DNA of 64,000 bases. Source: Vibrio sp. SCSIO 43137. GTDB lineage: Bacteria; Pseudomonadota; Gammaproteobacteria; Enterobacterales; Vibrionaceae. Shown piece by piece: positions 37,367 to 44,909 of the stretch (positions within the stretch are counted from its first letter, which is position 1; the number at the start of each line of letters is the position of its first letter). The stretch lies in assembly GCF_028201475.1 (NCBI RefSeq), contig NZ_CP116384.1:1426001-1490000 (forward strand). Reading direction: 5' to 3'. The position numbers were made by a program, and so were the translations under genes. The notes beneath the pieces were generated by a model. That model ran no database searches and was not told where the DNA came from. It worked only from the letters and a program-made list of their open reading frames with translations.

Positions 37367-37493
37367 CCTTCTTGTGGTGATTTATCAGGGTTAGCAAAAA
37401 CAAGCAGATTTCATCGTTTAGCGCCTTATCGTGCCGATACCTGAGTCAGTGATATTGAGGATAAGTCTTCCACTTGCTGACAGAAGCCGGTGT
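37367..37493 (-). pseudogene. Decayed copy of the small gene at 44.4 kb
   Basis: The stretch reads, on the minus strand, as a degraded version of the 51-residue gene at 44312-44467. The matching parts are CTTCTTGTGGTGATTTATCA versus CTTCTTATGGTGATTTATCA and the GTGGAAGAC region. A missing T after GAC and in-frame stops destroy the frame. It fills much of a 250-bp intergenic gap. Confidence 0.65.
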
Positions 37494-37509
37494 CAGCAAG
37501 CGAGCTAAG

Positions 37510-38568
37510 TTAATGTTGAGAGTTTTGCTTTTCATGCTCAATAAGCCAGCGCTTTCGTTCTAAGCCACCGCCGTATCCGGTCAGTTTTCCATCCTTACCT
37601 ATCACCCGGTGGCACGGTATTATGATGGATATTCGATTGAGCCCGTTAGCAGAGGCAACCGCTCTTACGGCTTTAGGATTGTTTATCTTTTCAGCCTGCT
37701 GCTGATAGCTTGAGGTTTCACCATAAGGCACTTGCTTTAAATACTGCCAAACCGAGTTTTGAAAGTCTGTTCCGGGCGTATGCAGTTCAACGTCAAAGTG
37801 CTTGCGTATGCCCTGAAAATACTCGCCTATCTCTTTTTTAGCCTGTTTAATATGATGATTCTCTCCGGCGATAATTCTGGCATTGAGTCGTTTTTGTAAG
37901 TCCTTAAACTCAGTTTCTAACATTCTGCGGTCAACAAACTCCAGCAGGCACACTCCCTTATCAGTCGCACATATAAACATTGGACCTAAAGGTGTTGTTA
38001 ACCGGCTAATTAATATCACCTTATTGTCAGCACTCTGAATAGGGGATTTGCCTACGAACTTCTTATAGGTGTAACCAAATCCACTTAATGATTCATACCC
38101 TGTATCAAATGCCGCATCTATCGCTTTTTTACCACCTTTTAATTCCTGAAAGGCGCTATTTATCCGATACATTCGCTGATAGGCATGAAACGTCATTCCA
38201 TAATGAGCTTTAAACCACCTGCGTACTAATTCCGGGCTTATTTGCAGTTGACGGAGTTGATGGTCTGAAATCTTTTCCTTCGGATTGTTCCTGACCATTT
38301 CCATAGCCAGAGCAACCTGCGGCGGCGCTTCATTAGCATTTTCTGTAGGTTTACACACTTTGCAGGGTCTGTAGCCAGCATCCAGCGCCTCCTTAAAAGT
38401 GGTGTAAAACTCTACATTTTCAAATTTAGGTTTTCTGGCTCTACAGGTTGCAATACAAAAAACAGATGTTGTCTTTACCCCGACATAAAAGATACCAACA
38501 TAGCTTGACTCTCTGTCAAGCAGAGCCTGATAGTAGGTCTCTATTTTTTTCTGGTCGGTAACTAACAT
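37510..38568 (-). CDS. ada: Ada bifunctional DNA-repair methyltransferase/regulator
   Basis: This 352-residue protein has the Ada architecture. An N-terminal zinc/methyl-acceptor domain has cysteines in SVFCIATCRARKP and AGYRPCKVCKP. An AraC-type HTH follows (about 85-180, EKISDHQLRQLQISPELVRRW), then a C-terminal O6-alkylguanine transferase with the catalytic IIIPCHRVIG. Methylation of the N-terminal Cys turns it into an activator. It overlaps the PEP-mutase-like gene by 7 bp, so it may be translated from that transcript. Confidence 0.93.
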   Translation of the reverse strand: MLVTDQKKIETYYQALLDRESSYVGIFYVGVKTTSVFCIATCRARKPKFENVEFYTTFKEALDAGYRPCKVCKPTENANEAPPQVALAMEMVRNNPKEKISDHQLRQLQISPELVRRWFKAHYGMTFHAYQRMYRINSAFQELKGGKKAIDAAFDTGYESLSGFGYTYKKFVGKSPIQSADNKVILISRLTTPLGPMFICATDKGVCLLEFVDRRMLETEFKDLQKRLNARIIAGENHHIKQAKKEIGEYFQGIRKHFDVELHTPGTDFQNSVWQYLKQVPYGETSSYQQQAEKINNPKAVRAVASANGLNRISIIIPCHRVIGKDGKLTGYGGGLERKRWLIEHEKQNSQH

Positions 38569-39326
38569 TTTGAAAAAACAGACTCAAAAGATTGACTAGT
38601 TTTAATTGAGTGAAGGCGATGCTCAAGGCCATTAAGCATATTATCAAACAAATAGTTACCCATACTGATGCGCTTTACACCCAGCTCTTTCAGCTTATTA
38701 AAGTCAGGTAAATCTGGCGTACACATAACATTGATAGGTAGTGTGCTTTTTTCAACCACTGCTCTAATATCAGCTTCTTTTGCAATAAAGGGTATGAATA
38801 TGCCATCGGCACCTGCACTGGCATAAAGTTGAACACGCTTTTCAGTTTCAATAAGCGCATTTGGAGCCCCTAGCAGAAACGTATCTGTTCTGACGTTTAA
38901 AAAGATATCCAGTTTTTCCTGATCTAATTGCGTTTTAATAGATGAAATCAGCTTTGCAAAGTCGCTTGCGCCTGTGAGTTTTCTATCGCCGTCAACAGTA
39001 CTGTCTTCAATGTTAATGCCGACAACGCCAACGTCAGAAAGCACTTTAATATGCTCTACTATTTCAGAAGGCTGGCGGCTATAACCAGATTCTATATCGA
39101 CAGTTAACGGCAGGGATGTATTAGCCGCGATCCGTTTTACCAGATAGCTTAGCTCCTCAAAACTCATGCCCTCTCCATCTTTATAACCAAGCAGAGCAGC
39201 AATCGCTGCGCTGGATGTGCCAATGGCCTGAAAGCCCAGCTTTTCAGCAACTTTAGCACTGGCGACATCCCATACATTACAAATGGTTAGTGGCTCATCT
39301 TGTTGATGTAGTTCTTTAAACGTCAT
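38562..39326 (-). CDS. Isocitrate lyase/PEP mutase-family protein
   Basis: This 254-residue TIM-barrel protein has the family motifs LTICNVWDVASAKVAEKLGF, GYKDGEGMSFEEL (loop) and VGINIEDSTVDGDRKL. The usual KKCGHLK-like Cys motif of isocitrate lyase is not seen. The family includes 2,3-dimethylmalate lyase, oxaloacetate hydrolase and phosphonopyruvate hydrolase; the reaction is unassigned here. It overlaps ada. Confidence 0.8.
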   Translation of the reverse strand: MTFKELHQQDEPLTICNVWDVASAKVAEKLGFQAIGTSSAAIAALLGYKDGEGMSFEELSYLVKRIAANTSLPLTVDIESGYSRQPSEIVEHIKVLSDVGVVGINIEDSTVDGDRKLTGASDFAKLISSIKTQLDQEKLDIFLNVRTDTFLLGAPNALIETEKRVQLYASAGADGIFIPFIAKEADIRAVVEKSTLPINVMCTPDLPDFNKLKELGVKRISMGNYLFDNMLNGLEHRLHSIKTSQSFESVFSKC

Positions 39327-39585
39327 TTTTATATCCCGTGTAAGTCCGTTCTGCTAAAAATAGCAAATATAGAAATTCCGCCACAACCGAAAAATTGACA
39401 AGTATTTTTGTGTAGGCTTTTCCGGCTATTGCAGCCAGCCATATGACAAGTAAATCGGGATCTCTGGGTTGGATTAGATTTAGGCTATAACGCTTTTTCC
39501 ACTGACGTTAACCAAGCCGGTACTTTTTCTCTGTACCAATCGATATACATCAAAGCCTCTGGTTTGTTTCGGCTAACAACCTTGA

Positions 39586-40080
39586 CTATACAAAGTCAAC
39601 GATAGCACTACGGCGTTCAAGCAATGCCACATCCCGCCACTTGTTGTTCAACTTGCCGAGCTTTTCTCTGACACCTACCAGCTTAAATCCGTTTTTCTTA
39701 TGTACATGAATGCTTCCCTCATTTTCCGGAAATATTCCTGCTTGTAGCGTCCATATGCCATGCTGTTCCGAGATAGTTATTAGTTCAGATAACAGGGAAG
39801 TCCCGACTTGCTGTCCCCGCATGTCAGAAGAAACATATAAGCTCACTTCAGCTACGCCAGAATAAACACTCCGGCTTGAAACGGGAGATAAAGCAGCCCA
39901 GCCTACAACTTTATCCTCAAAAACAGCTACCAGCCTGCATGATTCAAGTAGCGAGCAGTTCCATTCATCCCAATCCTTAGCAGCAAGCTGAAAAGTCGCG
40001 TGCCCGGTATCAATCCCTTGCTGATAGATTGCTTGCACAGAAGAGAAATCTGCTCGCTCGAACTTCCTTATTTTTAACAT
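39586..40080 (-). CDS. GNAT-family N-acetyltransferase (phosphinothricin-type)
   Basis: Start at 40080 (MLKIRKFERADF) has a GGGGAAG site; the longer frame adds 11 unlikely residues. The 164-residue product has the GNAT acetyl-CoA loop RGQQVGTSLLSEL and WAALSPVSSRSVYSGVAEVSLYV, ending with KLNNKWRDVALLERRS. This is the pattern of phosphinothricin/methionine sulfoximine acetyltransferases (MddA-like). It probably acetylates a small amine. Confidence 0.85.
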   Translation of the reverse strand: MLKIRKFERADFSSVQAIYQQGIDTGHATFQLAAKDWDEWNCSLLESCRLVAVFEDKVVGWAALSPVSSRSVYSGVAEVSLYVSSDMRGQQVGTSLLSELITISEQHGIWTLQAGIFPENEGSIHVHKKNGFKLVGVREKLGKLNNKWRDVALLERRSAIVDFV

Positions 40081-40310
40081 AAATCTTCCCCTAAGTTTGT
40101 TTGATACCTGCACGATTCAGCGCATAACACATTGCTAAAATAAAGAAATATTCTAATAGGCACAACCAATTAGATACTATTTAATTATTTGTTATCAATA
40201 CTATTTTAAGTCATGCAAATAAACAGTTGATGCATTACTATGGTGCCTGTCCTGATAAGAATCCGTTAGCATAACGCGTTCGGATCTCAATAACCCTATA
40301 TGGAGAAGTT

Positions 40311-41315
40311 ATGGCTAACAGAAAGATTAAATGGGGTATAGCAGGATTAGGGAATATCGCTCATCGATTTGCTAAAGATCTCTCTAATCACGTTGACAAC
40401 GGAGAACTATACGCAGTAGCAGCAAGAGACCAAAAACGAGCTGAAGAGTTTAGTCGTGAATATGGTAGTAAAAAGAGCTACGGTTCCTATCAACTCCTCG
40501 CTGAAGACTCAAGCGTAGAAGCAGTGTATATAGCTACCATTCATCCATTTCACAGAAAACTGGTTGAGCTGTTTCTGAGCAATGGCAAGCATGTACTGGT
40601 TGAGAAGCCTGCATTTACAAACAGTAAAGACTGGGATGATATGTCGCAACTAGCAGCAGCTAATAATGTTCTGTTAGTTGAAGCGATGAAAGCCGTCGCT
40701 TTTCCGGCATATCGGGAGCTACGACGTTTTATTATAGAAAATGACTTAAAGATTAACTCTATCGAAGCCGCTTTCGGTAACTGGCATGAGTTTGACTCAG
40801 ATTGGCATCTGTTTAACCCAAAGCTAAGTGGCGGAGCCACCCTTGATGTCGGCGTCTATGGTCTTTGGCTATACACAGATTTGTGTTCAGCAATGGGGGT
40901 TGAGGTACCAAAACCATCACTCTCTTTCCTTAGAGATAACGAAACATCGCAGGTTGATGAAACCGTGGAGTTTATCTTTGATGGCGAAGTTAAAGGAAAA
41001 ATCGGAGCTTCAATAACCAGAGACCTCAAACGCGAAGCTATCATTTCTGGTCCGGATCTGGAGATAAAAATCCATGATAAATGGTGGAACCCCAGAACAA
41101 TCGACATTAAGTACGCGGGGCTGGAACGTCAAATTACTACCCCATCACGGGGCGGCGGATTTGAATATGAAACGGAGCATGTTTGTTCCCTGATTATCGA
41201 TAATAAACAGCAATCCGATATTCTGTGCAGTAGCACCAGCAGAAAAGTCATCGCCATAATGGAAACGGCATTGGTAGAAGCAGGTTTTGAGGGGTTATGT
41301 CATTCGGACATTTAG
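40311..41315 (+). CDS. Gfo/Idh/MocA-family oxidoreductase
   Basis: This 334-residue protein has an N-terminal NAD(P) Rossmann fold (WGIAGLGNIAHRFAKDL), EKPAFTNSKDW (EKP signature) and the C-terminal GGATLDVGVYGLWL sheet domain. It belongs to the sugar or polyol dehydrogenase family; substrate unknown. It is a single gene convergent with the mobile mystery protein A gene. Confidence 0.88.
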   Translation: MANRKIKWGIAGLGNIAHRFAKDLSNHVDNGELYAVAARDQKRAEEFSREYGSKKSYGSYQLLAEDSSVEAVYIATIHPFHRKLVELFLSNGKHVLVEKPAFTNSKDWDDMSQLAAANNVLLVEAMKAVAFPAYRELRRFIIENDLKINSIEAAFGNWHEFDSDWHLFNPKLSGGATLDVGVYGLWLYTDLCSAMGVEVPKPSLSFLRDNETSQVDETVEFIFDGEVKGKIGASITRDLKREAIISGPDLEIKIHDKWWNPRTIDIKYAGLERQITTPSRGGGFEYETEHVCSLIIDNKQQSDILCSSTSRKVIAIMETALVEAGFEGLCHSDI

Positions 41316-41394
41316 TTCAATTGCCAAGGCTCTCAAGGTATTTAACGAATGGAGCAAAATTACCTTTGTCTGCTTCCTTAAGACTCATCAATGA

Positions 41395-41907
41395 TCAAGA
41401 TGCTTTTTCATCCTTATTTTTGCCCCATAACTTTCGCCCACCAGCACGCATAATGTCTTCGGCGAGTTCACTTATTAAGATGTTTTCCTTCTCTTTACTA
41501 ATTGACTGCGCCTCCAGAAACATATTCTTAGATGCTTTCTCAACTTCGATTTTAGCTACTTCAAGCGCACGTTCTTGTAATGTGTCAGAGACAGGTTTTC
41601 TAGGTTTTAATATATATGCAAAATCACAGTCCAGAGCTTCGGCCAGTTGCTTTAACTGATTTAGAGTTATATCACCATCAGCCTCGCGCCTTTCAAGAAC
41701 TGAAATCCTATTTCTAGTCATACCGGCTCTATCTGCTAGCTGAGCTCCTGACATATCAAGAGCCTTTCTTACTGTTCTGATCCAACCCTCTTTAGGTGTT
41801 GAGGGGAGCAGTATTCCTTTAACTGCATCAACCAACTCTCTGTACTGCCTTAAAACTGTTTTCTTAACGGGTTGTTGCTTATTCTGATTGCTTTGAAAAG
41901 AGTACAT
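41395..41907 (-). CDS. Mobile mystery protein A (HTH regulator), orphan
   Basis: This 170-residue protein has an Xre-type HTH (about 45-110): EGWIRTVRKALDMSGAQLADRAGMTRNRISVLERREADGDITLNQL and LAEALDCDFAYILKPRKP. These are the known features of mobile mystery protein A, the regulator/antitoxin of the MystA-MystB (Fic) pair. No MystB or Fic gene follows; the gene converges with a MocA gene 79 bp away. It is probably an orphan left from a mobile module. Two dyads upstream are candidate operators. Confidence 0.82.
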   Translation of the reverse strand: MYSFQSNQNKQQPVKKTVLRQYRELVDAVKGILLPSTPKEGWIRTVRKALDMSGAQLADRAGMTRNRISVLERREADGDITLNQLKQLAEALDCDFAYILKPRKPVSDTLQERALEVAKIEVEKASKNMFLEAQSISKEKENILISELAEDIMRAGGRKLWGKNKDEKAS

Positions 41908-41939
41908 AGGAACCTCGCTCTCTATTGCTCACACCTTAA

Positions 41940-41994
41940 ATGTAATCAAAAAAAGATACATTATCTATTAAAATGTATTCTATTTAGGTTACAT
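41940..41994. promoter_or_regulatory. Paired 22-bp dyads upstream of mobile mystery protein A
   Basis: ATGTAATC-N7-GATACAT (41940-41961) and ATGTATTC-N7-GTTACAT (41973-41994) share one design (ATGTAWTC, 7 bp, GWTACAT). Their starts are 33 bp apart, about three helical turns. They lie 33-87 bp upstream of the regulator start, so autoregulation is likely. Confidence 0.6.
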
Positions 41995-42049
41995 TATTAT
42001 AGTTATTGTATCTAATTTTAAATACATAAAAACCAATATCGTACTCATT

Positions 42050-42114
42050 GTTAGTTACATATCTTAACTAACTGTATCTTAATTAAGATACAAAAAAGCA
42101 ATAGCGCTTTTTTA
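42050..42114. promoter_or_regulatory. Abutting palindromes and a T-rich hairpin
   Basis: GTTAGTTA-CATATCT-TAACTAAC (42050-42072) is followed directly by the 20-bp perfect palindrome TGTATCTTAATTAAGATACA (42073-42092). Next come AAAAAAGC and GCTTTTTT (8-bp stem, about 42093-42114), a likely bidirectional terminator. They lie in the AT-rich 474-bp gap between the mystery protein A gene and the 612-residue gene; the palindromes may be further operators. Confidence 0.5.
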
Positions 42115-42188
42115 TGCTAATTGGTGTAGCAGGTATCTTCTTATTAACACTTGCCGCTTTGGCCATGCTGCTATTGGGTTTTAGCTGA
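42114..42188 (+). CDS. Possible 24-residue membrane peptide (low confidence)
   Basis: A frame encodes MLIGVAGIFLLTLAALAMLLLGFS, one membrane helix. It has no Shine-Dalgarno and starts inside the hairpin T-run, so it may be chance; hydrophobic peptides of this size exist as type I toxins. Confidence 0.15.
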   Translation: MLIGVAGIFLLTLAALAMLLLGFS

Positions 42189-42381
42189 AAGTACTAGTGC
42201 TAAAAAAGCTGCATAAGTTAATTCAGTAAATACATAAAGCCTTTAACATTATCAGAGATAATATTACGCCTTTAATTTCATATAAAATCATAACCAACTG
42301 GTGACATAGTTAACATTTTCATATGGTCATATAACGCTATCATTATTAGTTCACATGGATAATTGATGAAGAGCTAAGCCT

Positions 42382-44220
42382 ATGAAATTAAATCAAGTAT
42401 TGACACATACTAATCAAGTAGAACGGTCAAAATTCATAAATTGCATAGATAAGCTATGCCAAGACTCAAAAGATGACAAAGCACTGTCCAACCAACTAGA
42501 CAAAATCGACGGTCAGCTTAAAGCAGCTTCTGGCAACGAAATTACTCAGCTATTTGGTTTAGTTAAAGGGCACTTCAAAAAGTTTATTCAGGAACAAATC
42601 GCACTAGGTGGTCCTCAGGTATCACTACTTATTAATATCCTTTCTCGTGATGGCAACTGCATTGCAACTGTTCCGTGGATTGAGTCTCTTTATGCGAAAG
42701 AATATAAAGAAATCAACGAGCTAAGCAGCGATATCTCGAAGCAAATTTCCGAATCAGATTCTGTTGATTTTGACAGAATTGCCAGATTAAAACTCTACCG
42801 CGATTGCATGCACGCTGCATTTAGCAATGACCTGAAGTCTAATAGAGCAGCGAAGGTCTCTGAAGATGAACGTACCGTCCTCAATACCCTATCTGAAGGT
42901 TTAAAATTATCCAGAGAAGAAATTTACGCTCTGGAACATTCGGTAGATCCTATCCCTGAGCTTGGAATCGATGCAGCGTTAGAGTACTTAAGAGAGAACG
43001 GAATAATTCTGGTTAACCGACGCCGTTCAGAAGTGATGATTGCTGATGAGATTGTGGCAATAATCCACGAACTGATTGGGAAAGAGCTGCCAGACAAGTA
43101 CGTACTAAGAATTCTTCGCTCTTTATCCGATGCTGAGTTATCACATATCTTGAAAGCGCACGGGCATAAGATCCGGGGTGTAAGCAGACAAGAAAAAATA
43201 GCGACTATTGCTCACTCAGGTCTATCAATCAGAAGCATACTCTCAACTGACCTTCACACAGAAGACTCGACACAAAACCAGCGTAAAGATCGGATTAAGC
43301 AGTTAATCGAAGATATGAGCTTAAATGTTCAGCGTATTGGTACGCGTTTGCATGACAGAATCGATGTACTGATCGATTATCTCAAAACCAGCGCTGAAGA
43401 AGAGTTTAATACTCTAAGTGTGAGTGGCTACAAAGAGTTATTAGAACGACTAAGTACTACCACCCCTGATGTTGAAGAAAGAATACGCTCAGACTTTGAA
43501 ATCGAAAACAAAGAAGCATTAGATCCAGAAAAACTCAAAGCTCTGGGGATCACTCCTTTTGATATTCTTTACCTCTATAACAACGAGGAAATCAAAACGA
43601 TTCGAAATGACATGGCTTTACCAAAGAAAGGTAATCCAAGACTTCAAATAATCGACAGTTTCGCAAGTGCCAATGATCGACTAGTAGAAAATTATCACCT
43701 GTTAGCTTGTAGAGATCTGCAAGGCTTGTTGGCTGCCGGAATTGATATCAAAGAAGCAGACATCGGCGTTAAGTTTGAAGAAGCCACACGTTCGATTCTT
43801 GAGCAATTAGGTATGACGGTAGATGAGGATCTAAGAAAAGATATCAACACAGCTAAAGACAAGGCAGATATCATTGTCTCGCTGGAAAATGATGATGTCA
43901 TTGTAGGTGAAGCTAAGTCTTTCAAAAACGGTCAATTTGCTAAGTACTCGTCAACATCAAGACAAGTTAAATCTTACGTTAAAAGATGCGAATCAAACGG
44001 ACACAGAGTTGCTCAGGTACTTATTGTAGCGCCAGCATTCTCTGATGACTTTGTAGATGCCGCCGATATGGATACCGACATCAATATTTCTTTGCTGGAA
44101 GCTGAAGGACTGCAAAAAATACTCAACGCTTACAAGCAAAGACGGAACCCTAACTTTTCGCCAAAATTACTGACAAAAGGCGGGTTGCTAAAGGCAGACC
44201 TGATATCTAAGTCGATTTAG
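42382..44220 (+). CDS. Large protein with C-terminal PD-(D/E)XK nuclease domain, unknown family
   Basis: This 612-residue protein is not recognised as a whole. The last 155 residues have a restriction-nuclease core: E466 in KFEEATRSILEQLG, D496 in DKADIIVSL, E510-A-K512 in VIVGEAKSF and Q528 in RQVKSYVKRC, followed by HRVAQVLIVAPAFSDDF. Residues about 247-283 (LSDAELSHILKAHGHKIRGV) resemble a SAP-type nucleic-acid-binding helix pair. The rest (1-245) is helical and may include a coiled coil (100-190). No signal peptide or helices are seen. It is a single gene with a strong terminator, between an orphan regulator and a KAP NTPase, in an AT-rich accessory stretch. A DNA-cleaving defence role is inferred, not shown. 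Confidence 0.75.
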   Translation: MKLNQVLTHTNQVERSKFINCIDKLCQDSKDDKALSNQLDKIDGQLKAASGNEITQLFGLVKGHFKKFIQEQIALGGPQVSLLINILSRDGNCIATVPWIESLYAKEYKEINELSSDISKQISESDSVDFDRIARLKLYRDCMHAAFSNDLKSNRAAKVSEDERTVLNTLSEGLKLSREEIYALEHSVDPIPELGIDAALEYLRENGIILVNRRRSEVMIADEIVAIIHELIGKELPDKYVLRILRSLSDAELSHILKAHGHKIRGVSRQEKIATIAHSGLSIRSILSTDLHTEDSTQNQRKDRIKQLIEDMSLNVQRIGTRLHDRIDVLIDYLKTSAEEEFNTLSVSGYKELLERLSTTTPDVEERIRSDFEIENKEALDPEKLKALGITPFDILYLYNNEEIKTIRNDMALPKKGNPRLQIIDSFASANDRLVENYHLLACRDLQGLLAAGIDIKEADIGVKFEEATRSILEQLGMTVDEDLRKDINTAKDKADIIVSLENDDVIVGEAKSFKNGQFAKYSSTSRQVKSYVKRCESNGHRVAQVLIVAPAFSDDFVDAADMDTDINISLLEAEGLQKILNAYKQRRNPNFSPKLLTKGGLLKADLISKSI

Positions 44221-44265
44221 TAACGACAAGGATAGGCTCATTAAAATGGGCTATAGCCGCATCAG

Positions 44266-44296
44266 AAAGCATTCCCATACATGGGAATGCTTTTTT
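44266..44296. terminator. Strong bidirectional terminator after the nuclease-domain gene
   Basis: AAAGCATTCCCA-TACA-TGGGAATGCTTT is a perfect 12-bp stem, followed by a T run. It serves both the nuclease-domain gene and the convergent small gene. Confidence 0.88.
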
Positions 44297-44311
44297 ACCT
44301 ACTCTAACCCT

Positions 44312-44467
44312 CTACTCTTCCACCTTCTTATGGTGATTTATCAGGGTTAGCAGGAACAGGCGGATCTCGTTGTTTAGCGCTTTATTGGTATCCATATCGC
44401 AATCAATGGTATTGAGGATAAAGTCTTCGACTTGCTGATAGAAGTCGGTGTTGGTTTGCTCGGTCAT
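44312..44467 (-). CDS. Small 51-residue protein of unknown function
   Basis: Start at 44467 (MTEQTNTDFYQQVEDFILNT) has a strong GGAGG site 5 nt upstream; the longer frame is less likely. The product is acidic and mostly helical, with no recognised domain. A decayed copy lies at 37.4 kb, which shows the sequence was once present twice in the region. Confidence 0.6.
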   Translation of the reverse strand: MTEQTNTDFYQQVEDFILNTIDCDMDTNKALNNEIRLFLLTLINHHKKVEE

Positions 44468-44503
44468 AAAGACCTCCGAGAAGTAATTTATAGTGTAAAT
44501 CAC

Positions 44504-44770
44504 CAGCCAAAGGTACCAATCAATGGGTGGTGAACTGAACAGGGTTGGTACTACCGCACTTCCGAAACGGCCAACCCGAGGGTTGCCCAGCTCAGCTCAC
44601 CATAATTCGGATACTGCCTGTTACTTAAGCAGTTTCACCATTTTCAGGTGTGGCAAAGCCGCATATAAAAAAAAACCAGTAAAACACTGGCGTCTATACG
44701 CCGGAAGAACTTAAAACGGGGTACCAATCCCGCCACCGGATTTTGCCGGTGCGGGGTAAGCATATGTTTT
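44504..44770. other. Hairpin-rich non-coding stretch, possible structured RNA or decayed cassette
   Basis: No gene is seen in 44504-44909. GGTACCAATC occurs at 44512-44521 and 44720-44729. Hairpins include GGGTTGG/CCAACCC (44542-44548 with 44571-44577), CCAGT-AAAAC-ACTGG (about 44676-44690), GGCGT-CTAT-ACGCC (just after), and CCCG-(C)-CACCGG-ATTTTG-CCGGTG-CGGG (44729-44755). The last resembles a terminator without a T run. The density of paired arms exceeds that of the flanks. 44771-44909 shows nothing recognisable. Confidence 0.4.
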
Positions 44771-44909
44771 ATTGGGGATAGGTGTCAATTGGTGATCACA
44801 GGCGAAGCTAGTGGTGTTTAACTCATTTATGGACATAAATTGTTTTGGAGTATCACTCTAAACGATTTATACCAGATTAGAACAAGTATATTGAGGCCAT
44901 AGCCGTTTG

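Noticed and set aside
39327..39585. Short minus-strand frame (about 31 codons) after the GNAT gene
   Set aside because: It could be the tail of an old gene, but has no start, no ribosome site and no recognised similarity.
41395..44220. Mobile mystery protein A with the 612-residue protein as a two-gene toxin pair
   Set aside because: They are divergent, 474 bp apart and the 612-residue protein has no Fic motif; regulation remains possible but not an operon.
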